From contig JAGAXW010000010.1 of NCBI GenBank assembly GCA_017847725.1, positions 62,001-126,000 on the forward strand: a stretch of DNA of 64,000 bases, given 5' to 3'. The DNA comes from Prevotella sp. (lineage in GTDB: Bacteria > Bacteroidota > Bacteroidia > Bacteroidales > Bacteroidaceae). A program made the position numbers and the translations under genes. Position 1 is the stretch's first letter, and each line of letters starts with the position of its first letter. Positions 34,568 through 42,643 of the stretch are shown here, piece after piece. The notes under the pieces are model-generated. The model saw only the letters and a list, made by a program, of their open reading frames with translations, did no database searches and was not told the origin of the DNA.

Positions 34568-35020
34568 ATGAGAGCAGTTATACAACGTGTTAGCCATGCA
34601 AGTGTGACCATAGAAGGTAACATAAAAGCATCCATTCAAAAAGGATTATTGGTATTGCTGGGCGTCTGTGAAGAAGACACTACAGAAGATGTTGACTGGC
34701 TCGTAAAAAAAATTGCTGCACTACGAATATTTGATGACGAGAATGGAGTCATGAATCGTTGTATTACAGATATTGACGGTAATGCCTTAGTAATCAGTCA
34801 GTTTACACTCTATGCCAGCTATAAAAAAGGAAATAGACCCTCCTGGTTTAAGGCAGGAAGTCACGAACACGCTATCCCACTCTATGAAGCTTTCTGTAAA
34901 ACACTAAGCAGCCAGATTGGAAAGCCTATTGGGACAGGCGAATTTGGTGCAGATATGAAGGTAGAGCTACTCAACGACGGACCCGTAACTATCTGCATGG
35001 ACACGAAAAACAAGGAATAA
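34568..35020 (+). CDS. dtd: D-aminoacyl-tRNA deacylase
   Basis: Removes D-amino acids (and glycine mischarged on tRNA-Ala) from tRNA. The 150-residue protein starts MRAVIQRVSHASVTIEG and shows the family motifs ISQFTLYASYKKGNRPSW (SQxTLY) and LLNDGPVTICMDTK (NxGPVT). TATCTTTG at 34556-34563 ends 4 nt before the ATG at 34568, which implies a leaderless transcript. It begins a compact run: dtd, small membrane protein, mazG-like and deoC with 3 nt or overlapping spacings. Confidence 0.95.
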   Translation: MRAVIQRVSHASVTIEGNIKASIQKGLLVLLGVCEEDTTEDVDWLVKKIAALRIFDDENGVMNRCITDIDGNALVISQFTLYASYKKGNRPSWFKAGSHEHAIPLYEAFCKTLSSQIGKPIGTGEFGADMKVELLNDGPVTICMDTKNKE

Positions 35021-35023
35021 AAC

Positions 35024-35272
35024 ATGAAAAAATACTTGAAGGAAATAGAGACAGCAGCGATGATACTTCTACTGATAGGACTTATCATCGCACTGACTGC
35101 GGGCTATAATTACGGAGCATGGCCATGTGGAATAGGTCTGCTGATGCTCATGCTTACATTTCTTTATAAGGCATTCAAATGGAAAGAATACGCTAAAGAA
35201 AACAAACGTAACATCGTAATCATTCTCGTAGCAATCCTATTTCTACTAATACAAATGCTGATGATAAGATGA
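35024..35272 (+). CDS. Small membrane protein of unknown function
   Basis: The 82-residue protein has three hydrophobic segments (about residues 10-29, 33-48 and 63-80) with a basic loop KAFKWKEYAKENKRN that should be cytoplasmic. No family is recognised. It starts 3 nt after dtd and its stop overlaps the mazG-like start (ATGA), so it is translated in the middle of a tight operon and is likely real. A function linked to nucleotide or tRNA quality control cannot be inferred from this alone. Confidence 0.7.
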   Translation: MKKYLKEIETAAMILLLIGLIIALTAGYNYGAWPCGIGLLMLMLTFLYKAFKWKEYAKENKRNIVIILVAILFLLIQMLMIR

Positions 35273-35598
35273 CCATAAAAGAAGCACAAGAAACGGTTGA
35301 CCAATGGATAAAAACATACGGCGTTCGCTACTTCTCAGAACTGACCAATATGGCTGTGCTAACTGAAGAAGTGGGAGAACTGGCAAGAGTCATAGCCAGA
35401 AAATACGGCGACCAGAGTTTTAAGCCTGGTGAAAAAGACAATATAGGCGATGAAATGGCCGACATACTATGGGTATTGCTTTGTCTGGCCAATCAAACAG
35501 GTGTAGACCTCACCAGCGAATTTGAAAAGAACTTAGAAAAGAAAACAAAAAGAGATAAAGAAAGACATATTAAGAACCAAAAATTGAAACAACTATGA
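35269..35598 (+). CDS. MazG-like nucleotide pyrophosphohydrolase
   Basis: The 109-residue protein carries the MazG signature in one compact domain: LTEEVGELARVIARKYG near residues 32-48 (ExxE) and KDNIGDEMADILWVLLCLAN near 57-76 (ExxD), together the Mg2+-binding acidic residues. MazG-like enzymes cleave NTPs or dNTPs to NMP and pyrophosphate, often removing abnormal nucleotides. It is translationally coupled to the genes on both sides (ATGA before, 4-nt overlap after). Next to dtd and deoC it fits a house-cleaning nucleotide operon. Confidence 0.88.
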   Translation: MTIKEAQETVDQWIKTYGVRYFSELTNMAVLTEEVGELARVIARKYGDQSFKPGEKDNIGDEMADILWVLLCLANQTGVDLTSEFEKNLEKKTKRDKERHIKNQKLKQL

Positions 35599-36479
35599 CA
35601 AAACAAATTGAAGAGGCTATGGCCCTCTACAACTATGACATTACAGATGCCCAAGTACAAGAAGCTGTAAAGAAGATCATAGCAGAAAAAGTTCATGAGA
35701 ATGACACGCCAGAAGTGAAGAAATTCCTGATGGGTTCAGTAGAACTTACTACCCTGAAGACTACTGACTCTGAAGAAAGTGTAATGGCATTCACAGAACG
35801 AGTTAACAAATTTGACGAGGAGTATCCTGAGCTGCCCCATGTTGCTACAATCTGTGTTTACCCCTGCTTCGCCAAGACTGTCAGTGAGACACTGGAGATA
35901 GATGGTGTAGAAATAGCATGTGTCTCTGGAAGTTTCCCGTCTTCACAGGCATTGCTGGAAGTAAAAGTTGCAGAAACAGCGCTTGCTGTAAAGGATGGAG
36001 CTACTGAGATTGACATCGTCATGTCTGTAGGCAAGTTCCTCAGCGGCGACTACGAGACTGTTGCTGACGAGATTTCAGAGCTGAAAGCTACCTGTGGCGA
36101 CAAGAAGATGAAGGTAATCCTGGAAACAGGTTGTCTGAAAACAGCACAGAATATCAAAAAAGCCTCTATTCTTTCCATGTATGCCGGCGCTGACTATATC
36201 AAGACATCAACAGGAAAGCTGGAGCCTGCTGCTACACCAGAGGCAGCCTATGTGATGTGCCAAGCCATCAAAGAATATTATGAGAAGACCGGTATCCAGA
36301 TAGGTTTCAAGCCTGCTGGCGGACTTAACAGCGTCATGGATGCACTCATCATGTACACCATCGTCAAAGAGGTATTAGGTGAAAAATGGCTTACCAACCA
36401 GTGGTTCCGTATGGGTACAAGCCGACTGGCCAACCTACTGCTGAGCGAAGTTGTCGGCAAGGAAACTAAGTTCTTTTAG
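35595..36479 (+). CDS. deoC: Deoxyribose-phosphate aldolase
   Basis: Splits 2-deoxyribose 5-phosphate into acetaldehyde and glyceraldehyde 3-phosphate. The 294-residue TIM barrel has VATICVYPCFAKTV, GATEIDIVMSVGKFLSGDY (catalytic Asp region), KVILETGCL, GADYIKTSTGKLEPAATPEA with the Schiff-base Lys, and IGFKPAGGLN with the second Lys. The length is typical of the longer Bacteroidetes form. It overlaps the mazG-like stop by 4 nt and is last in the operon; the next gene is convergent, 6 bp away, with no hairpin terminator seen. Confidence 0.95.
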   Translation: MTKQIEEAMALYNYDITDAQVQEAVKKIIAEKVHENDTPEVKKFLMGSVELTTLKTTDSEESVMAFTERVNKFDEEYPELPHVATICVYPCFAKTVSETLEIDGVEIACVSGSFPSSQALLEVKVAETALAVKDGATEIDIVMSVGKFLSGDYETVADEISELKATCGDKKMKVILETGCLKTAQNIKKASILSMYAGADYIKTSTGKLEPAATPEAAYVMCQAIKEYYEKTGIQIGFKPAGGLNSVMDALIMYTIVKEVLGEKWLTNQWFRMGTSRLANLLLSEVVGKETKFF

Positions 36480-36485
36480 ATAACG

Positions 36486-37463
36486 CTAATAATTACGTTG
36501 AACCACGTAATCAATATAGGCTATCAGGGCTTCCCTGATGGCCTTTTCTTTTACATTCTGGTTAATATATTCCATACAAACCCTATGGAAGTCCTGCATG
36601 CGTTGCTCTGCATAGTCGATACCACCCTGCTGCTTGGTAAATTCTACCAAAGTAGCTATCTCGTCAGAGTTGACGGTTCCTGCCTTTACTTTCTTTGCAA
36701 GCATCTGCATAGACTCAGAATTGGTTTTATTCAACGCATAGATAACAGGCAACGTCAGTTTACCTTCAATCATATCATTGCCTGTAGGTTTGCCTATTTC
36801 CTTTGAGTCAAAATAGTCAAAGATATCATCGCGAATCTGGAACATAATACCCAAATTCTGACCAAACTGCCCTGCCCTCTTGACGTCTTCATCTGACGCA
36901 TTAACAGACAAGGCGCCTATAGCGGCACATGACTCGAAGAGCGCAGCAGTCTTCTGGCGTATCACTTGATAATATACTTCCTCTGAGAACTGCTCATTCT
37001 GGATATTTGTCAACTGAAGTATTTCACCGGCAGACAGGGTGCGACCCAGTTCCGATAGGTTCTGGATTATTTGCTGATTACCCGTGAAGGAGACGTGAAG
37101 CAAAGCAGTGGAGAGAATATAGTCGCCTGTAAGCACTGCCACCTTATTATTATACGTTGCGTTGACAGACGCCTGGCCACGACGCTCACCACTCTCATCG
37201 ACCACATCATCGTGAATCAACGATGCAGTATGCAGCAATTCGATACCTACGGCAGCATGCTGCGTAATGTCTGAAACCTCACCAAAGTTGCGAGCCATCA
37301 GCATAATCAACATAGGACGCATACGCTTGCCACCACGCTGACGGATATGTAACAATACCTGTGAAAGCAGACCATCGGCATGAGTAAGACTTTCATTAAA
37401 CAAAACCACAAACTTGTTTAAATCCTCTTCAATTGGCTGTTTTATGAGCGATAAATAGTCCAT
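36486..37463 (-). CDS. ispB: Polyprenyl diphosphate synthase
   Basis: Trans-prenyltransferase that makes long-chain isoprenoid diphosphates, most likely for the menaquinone side chain. The 325-residue all-helical protein has both aspartate-rich motifs: LIHDDVVDESGERRG (DDxxD) near residues 82-96 and QIRDDIFDYFDSKEIGKP (second DDxxD) near 210-227. Small residues before the first motif suggest a long product, but chain length is not readable with certainty; octaprenyl or solanesyl synthase are equal options. TAATTTTG on the minus strand (plus 37481-37488) lies 17 nt upstream of the ATG. Menaquinone would serve the fumarate reductase at the window start. Confidence 0.88.
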   Translation of the reverse strand: MDYLSLIKQPIEEDLNKFVVLFNESLTHADGLLSQVLLHIRQRGGKRMRPMLIMLMARNFGEVSDITQHAAVGIELLHTASLIHDDVVDESGERRGQASVNATYNNKVAVLTGDYILSTALLHVSFTGNQQIIQNLSELGRTLSAGEILQLTNIQNEQFSEEVYYQVIRQKTAALFESCAAIGALSVNASDEDVKRAGQFGQNLGIMFQIRDDIFDYFDSKEIGKPTGNDMIEGKLTLPVIYALNKTNSESMQMLAKKVKAGTVNSDEIATLVEFTKQQGGIDYAEQRMQDFHRVCMEYINQNVKEKAIREALIAYIDYVVQRNY

Positions 37464-37551
37464 CTTGCTGAATTTTGATACAAAATTACTGAAAATATCG
37501 GATTATTGAGAAATATTTTAGTAATTTTACGCAGAAATTTGAATTTTAAAC

Positions 37552-40317
37552 ATGGATAAACTTTTTCTATTGGATGCATACGCGCTGATTTACCGCTCGT
37601 ATTACGCCTTTATCAAAAATCCTCGTATCAACTCGAAGGGCCTTAACACATCGGCAATTGTAGGTTTTCTGAATACCCTTGAAGAAGTATTGACCAAGGA
37701 GAAACCTACTCATATTGGTGTAGCCTTCGATCCACACGGACCCACATTCCGCAGCGAAGCATATCCTGCATACAAGGCTCAGCGTGAAGCCACTCCTGAA
37801 GACATCAAGCAGGCAGTACCTATTATCAAAAACCTGCTGCATGCCTACCACATTCCTGTATTGCAGGTTGACGGCTATGAGGCAGACGATGTGATTGGCA
37901 CACTGGCCACTGAGGCTGGCAGACAGGGCATCGAGACTTATATGCTGACACCTGACAAAGACTATGGACAATTGGTTACAGACCATGTCTACATATTCCG
38001 TCCGCGTCATGGTGGCGGATACGAGACCTTGGGAGTGGAAGAGGTGAAACAAAAATACGACATTCCATCGACAAAGGCTGTCATCGACCTGCTGGCACTC
38101 ATGGGCGACTCGGCAGACAATTTTCCTGGTTGTCCTGGTGTTGGTGAGAAGACGGCAGTAAAGTTAATAAACCAGTTTGGCAGCGTAGAAAATTTGCTGA
38201 AGCGAAGCGACGAACTCAAGGGAGCACTCAAGACAAAGGTAGAGACTCATGTGGACGACATCAAGTTGTCGTACTTTCTGGCAACCATCAAAACAGACGT
38301 GCCCATCAAACTGAATCTTGATGAACTCAAAATTTCTGAACCCAACGAACCAGAATTGGCCAAACTTCTGGAAGAATTGGAATTCAAAAGCCTTGCTAAT
38401 AAAATTCTTAAAAAATCTGAAGTAATTAAAAAACCTGTAAACGGACAACTCGATCTCTTTGCCGAATTTACGAGTGAGCGGTCGGGCGAGCCAGAATTTT
38501 CGAGTTTTGAGACGTTAAAAACAGTACCTCATGATTATAAACTTGTTGAAAATGAGGATGATTTAAAGAAATTATATGATTATTTTAGGACAAAAGATTT
38601 TCTTGTTTTAGATACAGAGACCACTTCTACCTCAGCCATCGATGCAGAATTAGTAGGTTTGAGCTTCTCCGTCAAGGAGCATGAGGCATTTTATGTCCCC
38701 ATTCCAGCAAAACGTGAAGAAGCGTTGCGAATTGTTAATTTCTTTAAACCGCTCTATGAAGACGAGCAAATTCTGAAAATAGGACAGAATCTGAAATACG
38801 ACCTTGAAGTGCTGCACAACTATGACGTCGAACTGAAAGGTAAGATGTGGGACACCATGATAGCCCACTATCTTATCCAGCCCGAACTGCGCCACAACAT
38901 GGACTATATGGCAGAAGTATACCTGCACTACCACACCATCCATATCAACGAACTCATAGGTCCGCGTGGCAAGAAACAGCGTTCAATGCGCGACCTTGAC
39001 CCCAAGGATGTCTATGAATATGCCTGTGAGGACGCTGACATCACCCTGCAACTGAAGAATAAACTGGAGCCCGAACTGAAACAACACGACTGCGAAAAAC
39101 TGTTCTACGACATCGAAATGCCACTGATGCCCGTCTTAGCAGAGATGGAGATGAACGGAGTGCGCATAGACACCAACTCGCTCACTGAAACCTCCAAGCA
39201 ACTGACTGAACGGATGAACGAAATAGAACAGCATATCTACGAGTTGGCTGGAGAAAACTTCAACATTGCATCTCCCAAACAAGTGGGCGACATCCTGTTT
39301 GAGAAGATGAAAATAGTAGAGAAAGCCAAGAAAACCAAGACAGGACAGTACGTCACCAGTGAGGAAGTGCTGCAGCAGTTGCGTCACAAGCATGAGATTG
39401 TAGGACTCATCCTCGACTATAGAGGACTGAAGAAACTGCTGGGAACCTATATCGACAATCTGCCCACCCTGATTAACCCTCGTACTGGCCATATCCATAC
39501 CTCCTTCAATCAGACCATCACGGCCACCGGCCGCCTGTCGTCCTCTGATCCCAACCTGCAGAACATACCTATACGAGGGGAAGACGGCAAAGAGATACGT
39601 AAGGCATTTATTCCAGAACCCGGTTGTCTGTTTTTCTCTGCCGACTACAGTCAGATAGAACTCCGCGTGATGGCTCACCTGTCAGGTGATGAGCACATGA
39701 TCAACGTATTCCGCGAAGGCAAGGATCTGCATGCAGCCACCGCTGCCAACATCTATAAAAAGGATATTACAGAAGTAACCCGCGACGAACGTACCAAATC
39801 AAAACGTGCCAACTTTGGTATCATCTATGGCATCACCGTTTTTGGCTTGGCAGAACGCCTCGACATTTCGAGAGACGAAGCCAAACAGCTCATAGACGGC
39901 TACTTTAATACCTTCCCACAAGTACACGACTATATGGAGAAGTCTAAGGAGATAGCCCGACAACAGGGCTACGTCACTACCCTATTTGGCCGCCGCCGCT
40001 ACCTGCCAGACATCAACAGCGCCAACGCCACAGTGCGTGGATTTGCTGAGCGCAACGCCGTCAATGCACCCATTCAGGGTACAGCGGCTGACATCATCAA
40101 GGTAGCCATGATACGAATCTACCAACGCTTCAAGGCAGAGGGCATAAAGAGTAAGATGATACTACAGGTACACGACGAACTCAACTTCTCTGTCCTGCCT
40201 GAAGAAAAAGAGACAGTAGAGCGCATCGTTTTGGAAGAGATGCAAGGAGCTTTCGACATGAAAGTTCCACTTGTAGCTGACAGCGGATTTGGAGATAACT
40301 GGCTGGAAGCACACTAA
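37552..40317 (+). CDS. polA: DNA polymerase I
   Basis: Repair and Okazaki-fragment polymerase. The 921 residues have all three domains. The 5' nuclease occupies residues ~1-290 (FLLDAYALIYRSYYA, YEADDVIGTLA, GDSADNFPGCPGVGEKTA). The 3'-5' proofreading exonuclease occupies ~330-520 and keeps its acidic residues (FLVLDTETTSTSAIDAELVG, QNLKYDLEVL, YACEDADITLQL). The polymerase domain occupies ~560-921, with motif A FSADYSQIELRVMAHLSGDE, motif B RANFGIIYGITVFGLA, and motif C LQVHDELNF. It is intact with active-site residues present. Its 3' end overlaps the antiparallel trmH gene by 4 bp, and it lies 540 bp from the proposed oriC. Confidence 0.96.
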   Translation: MDKLFLLDAYALIYRSYYAFIKNPRINSKGLNTSAIVGFLNTLEEVLTKEKPTHIGVAFDPHGPTFRSEAYPAYKAQREATPEDIKQAVPIIKNLLHAYHIPVLQVDGYEADDVIGTLATEAGRQGIETYMLTPDKDYGQLVTDHVYIFRPRHGGGYETLGVEEVKQKYDIPSTKAVIDLLALMGDSADNFPGCPGVGEKTAVKLINQFGSVENLLKRSDELKGALKTKVETHVDDIKLSYFLATIKTDVPIKLNLDELKISEPNEPELAKLLEELEFKSLANKILKKSEVIKKPVNGQLDLFAEFTSERSGEPEFSSFETLKTVPHDYKLVENEDDLKKLYDYFRTKDFLVLDTETTSTSAIDAELVGLSFSVKEHEAFYVPIPAKREEALRIVNFFKPLYEDEQILKIGQNLKYDLEVLHNYDVELKGKMWDTMIAHYLIQPELRHNMDYMAEVYLHYHTIHINELIGPRGKKQRSMRDLDPKDVYEYACEDADITLQLKNKLEPELKQHDCEKLFYDIEMPLMPVLAEMEMNGVRIDTNSLTETSKQLTERMNEIEQHIYELAGENFNIASPKQVGDILFEKMKIVEKAKKTKTGQYVTSEEVLQQLRHKHEIVGLILDYRGLKKLLGTYIDNLPTLINPRTGHIHTSFNQTITATGRLSSSDPNLQNIPIRGEDGKEIRKAFIPEPGCLFFSADYSQIELRVMAHLSGDEHMINVFREGKDLHAATAANIYKKDITEVTRDERTKSKRANFGIIYGITVFGLAERLDISRDEAKQLIDGYFNTFPQVHDYMEKSKEIARQQGYVTTLFGRRRYLPDINSANATVRGFAERNAVNAPIQGTAADIIKVAMIRIYQRFKAEGIKSKMILQVHDELNFSVLPEEKETVERIVLEEMQGAFDMKVPLVADSGFGDNWLEAH

Positions 40318-40847
40318 CGCAGCATCAGCTCCTCAGCAAACTTATAGATGATAATACCCGCTGTCACGCTGACATTCATAGAGTGTTTCGTGCCCAGCTG
40401 GGGTATCTCCAGACAGTCGTCCGAGGCGTCTACCACATCCTGGTGGACGCCTTTCACTTCGTTTCCAAGCACTACAGCGTATTTCTGGCCCTTCTGAGGC
40501 ACAAACGACTGCAATTTGGTACTGTGTTCCACCTGCTCTACTGAAAACACCCTATAACCCTCCTTTTTCAATTCACTGACAGCCTCCAGTGCAGTGCTGA
40601 AGTATCTCCACTCCATCGTCTCCTCAGCACCCAATGCCGTCTTGTGAATCTCAGTAGACGGTGGAGTCGAACATATACCACATAAATAGATACACGCTAC
40701 ACGAAATGCGTCGCACGTGCGAAACACACTACCCACATTATACATAGAGCGCACGTCGTCGAGCACTACCACGAGTGGTAGCTTGTCGGCCTGACGAAAC
40801 TCTTCAGCCGACAGACGCTGCATTTCAATGGTTCTAATCTTTCTCAT
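40314..40847 (-). CDS. TrmH/SpoU-family RNA 2'-O-methyltransferase
   Basis: SPOUT-class enzyme that methylates ribose 2'-OH in tRNA or rRNA using SAM. The ATG at 40847 (MRKIRTIEMQRLSAEEF) gives 177 residues; a TTG at 40856 would overlap the -7 box TATCTTTG (plus 40854-40861) and is rejected. Motif 1 is VRSMYNVGSVFRTCDAF, motif 2 is YAVVLGNEVKGVHQDVVD, and motif 3 is SMNVSVTAGIIIYKF, the trefoil-knot SAM site. The RNA target cannot be assigned. With six bases between the -7 box and ATG, the mRNA is probably leaderless. The gene faces away from the origin region. Confidence 0.9.
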   Translation of the reverse strand: MRKIRTIEMQRLSAEEFRQADKLPLVVVLDDVRSMYNVGSVFRTCDAFRVACIYLCGICSTPPSTEIHKTALGAEETMEWRYFSTALEAVSELKKEGYRVFSVEQVEHSTKLQSFVPQKGQKYAVVLGNEVKGVHQDVVDASDDCLEIPQLGTKHSMNVSVTAGIIIYKFAEELMLR

Positions 40848-40861
40848 GAACGGCAAAGATA

Positions 40862-41310
40862 CAAAATTAGCCGCTAATTATTGAAAAGTCGTACGACTTT
40901 TTTCAAAAACGGTACAATTTATGCTCAAACTCATACAACTTTTTCTGTGGATAAAGTGTGGATAAACCTGTGGAAAAGCTATTCGATTATCAACATCATC
41001 ACAATTGTCGAAAGATTCGGCGTGAATAAAAAAGAAAAAATACAGCCTTATCACTAAGTTTTCCACCAATTTTCGCTAAAAAAAAATATAAACTTATTAA
41101 ATTTGCACCAGAATTGAGTTTTGTGGATAAAATACTTATCTGATTAAAAATCAAAAAGTAAATATCAACAAGCACTGTGGACAACGCAGAATCGCATGTG
41201 TATAATCTAATATGCAAGCAATCGAAAGAAAAGTTTTGCACCAATCCACACACTATTATCTAACTCATTTCTCTTTTTAAAAAAGAAAAAAAAAAGAAAA
41301 TATAATATTG
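40862..41310. other. Candidate chromosomal replication origin (oriC)
   Basis: This 450-bp AT-rich gene-free region contains three perfect DnaA boxes TGTGGATAA (complement of TTATCCACA) at 40946-40954, 40957-40965 and 41122-41130. One-mismatch boxes lie at 40969-40977 (TGTGGAAAA), 41176-41184 (TGTGGACAA) and 41197-41205 (TGTGTATAA). All point the same way; the first three are spaced 11-12 bp apart, about one helical turn. A/T runs at 41079-41100 and 41269-41305 could be unwinding elements. polA, nadA and mnmG nearby, and two parS sites 8-9 kb away, support the call. dnaA itself is not in the window. I see no gene or tRNA here. Confidence 0.75.
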
Positions 41311-41312
41311 TG

Positions 41313-42302
41313 ATGTTGAAAACTGAATGGAAAGAACAGGGATTCATCGACGAACCCGTAGCAGAAGGTACTGACCTGAAAGCAGAAATCCGCAAACTGT
41401 GTAAAGAGAAAGACGCTATCATCCTGGCTCACTACTATACCATAGGTGACATACAGGATGTCGCCGACTTCGTAGGCGACTCTCTGGCACTGGCTCGCAA
41501 GGCTGCAGAGACTGACGCCAAGATGATGGTCATGTGTGGCGTACACTTTATGGCAGAGACCTGCAAGCTGCTCTCTCCTGATAAGACGGTGCTATGTCCG
41601 GATCTGAATGCAGGCTGCTCGCTGGCAGACTCCTGCAAGGCAGAAGATCTCAAGAAATACATAGACGAACATCCAGACTATCAAGTGGTAAGCTATGTCA
41701 ACACCACAGCAGCCGTCAAGGCCCTGACAGACATCGTCGTCACCAGTGGTAATGCAAAGAAAGTAGTCGACCAGCTGCCCAAGGATGCCAAGCTCATCTT
41801 CGGTCCTGACTATAATCTGGGCAACTACATCAACGAGGTGACAGGTCGCCAGATGCTCCTGTGGAATGGAGGCTGCCATGTACACGAACGCTTCTCAGTA
41901 AGCCAGGTATTGGCGCTGAAGCAGCAATATCCCCATGCCGTTGTGATGGCCCATCTGGAGTGTAAAGGTCCTGTTCTGGCCCTTGCCGATGTAAAAGGCA
42001 GCACAGCCACCATGCTCAACTATGCCCAGCAGAGCAGTGAGCGCCAGTTTATCGTCGCCACAGAGGCCGGTATTCTGCACGAGATGCAGCGAACGTGTCC
42101 AGACAAGGAATTTATCCCCGTGCCTCCAGAAATCAGCGAGAGCGGCCTGGAATGTAGCTGTAACGAGTGCCAATACATGAAGATGAATACTCTGCTGAAG
42201 ATATACAACTGTTTGAAGCACGAGTGGCCTTCCGTCGAAGTAGACCCTGCAATAGCCAAGGAAGCCGTAAAGCCTATTGAAAGGATGCTGGAATTAAGTT
42301 GA
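41313..42302 (+). CDS. nadA: Quinolinate synthase
   Basis: [4Fe-4S] enzyme that condenses iminoaspartate with dihydroxyacetone phosphate to quinolinate in NAD biosynthesis. The ATG at 41313 (MLKTEWKEQGF) gives 329 residues; the GTG one codon upstream is less likely. Family segments: ILAHYYTIGDIQDVADFVGDSL, CGVHFMAETCKLLSPDKTVLCPDLNAGCSLADSC, GGCHVHERFSV, and SGLECSCNECQYM. The three cluster-ligand Cys lie in the first Cys block, the middle region and the last block. No nadB or nadC is adjacent. The stop codon touches the end of intergenic repeat copy B. Confidence 0.95.
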   Translation: MLKTEWKEQGFIDEPVAEGTDLKAEIRKLCKEKDAIILAHYYTIGDIQDVADFVGDSLALARKAAETDAKMMVMCGVHFMAETCKLLSPDKTVLCPDLNAGCSLADSCKAEDLKKYIDEHPDYQVVSYVNTTAAVKALTDIVVTSGNAKKVVDQLPKDAKLIFGPDYNLGNYINEVTGRQMLLWNGGCHVHERFSVSQVLALKQQYPHAVVMAHLECKGPVLALADVKGSTATMLNYAQQSSERQFIVATEAGILHEMQRTCPDKEFIPVPPEISESGLECSCNECQYMKMNTLLKIYNCLKHEWPSVEVDPAIAKEAVKPIERMLELS

Positions 42303-42628
42303 AAAATTTATTGATTAAAGACCGAACTCTTTTTTTAAAAAAATTCACAATAATTCGTATTCGTCTGTTTGACTATGCTTTAGACGTGAAACTAAGTTTT
42401 AGAGAACACAGGCATGCAGTTTGGGTGTGTGCTATCTGTAAAAAATAGGCTAAATCATAATATACACCAGATATTTTACCGTCTGGAGAGCCTGAGTTTA
42501 TATCGTGCGACGGCCGTCGTATATATTTGCGATGGCCGTCGTAAATATGTTATGGCATTGTCAAACAGTATAAAAGTTTCACACGTATCTCGCTAATTAT
42601 CAACAGTATATATCTATATATGAAACTA
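42301..42628 (-). repeat. Intergenic repeat, copy B (inverted relative to copy A)
   Basis: Read on the minus strand this 328-bp segment aligns with 8705-9080. It starts TAGTTTCATATATAG at 42628 and shares CGAGATACGTGTGAAACT, two CGACGGCCGTCG-type palindromes (42508-42519 and a degenerate one near 42529-42541), GGCTCTCCAGA/TCTGG, TACAGATAGC, CTGCATGCC, AAAACTTAGTTTCAC, TTGTGAAT and AGTTCGGTCTTTA, ending at the nadA stop. It is about 48 bp shorter than copy A, mainly through one gap near the first palindrome. It occupies nearly the whole 341-bp gap between nadA and the phosphoethanolamine transferase gene. Confidence 0.8.
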
Positions 42629-42643
42629 CAATTTTTCGTTAAA

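Noticed and set aside
41242..41250. CAATCCACA as an additional DnaA box on the opposite strand
   Set aside because: It differs at two of nine positions from TTATCCACA, too weak to count in an AT-rich region.
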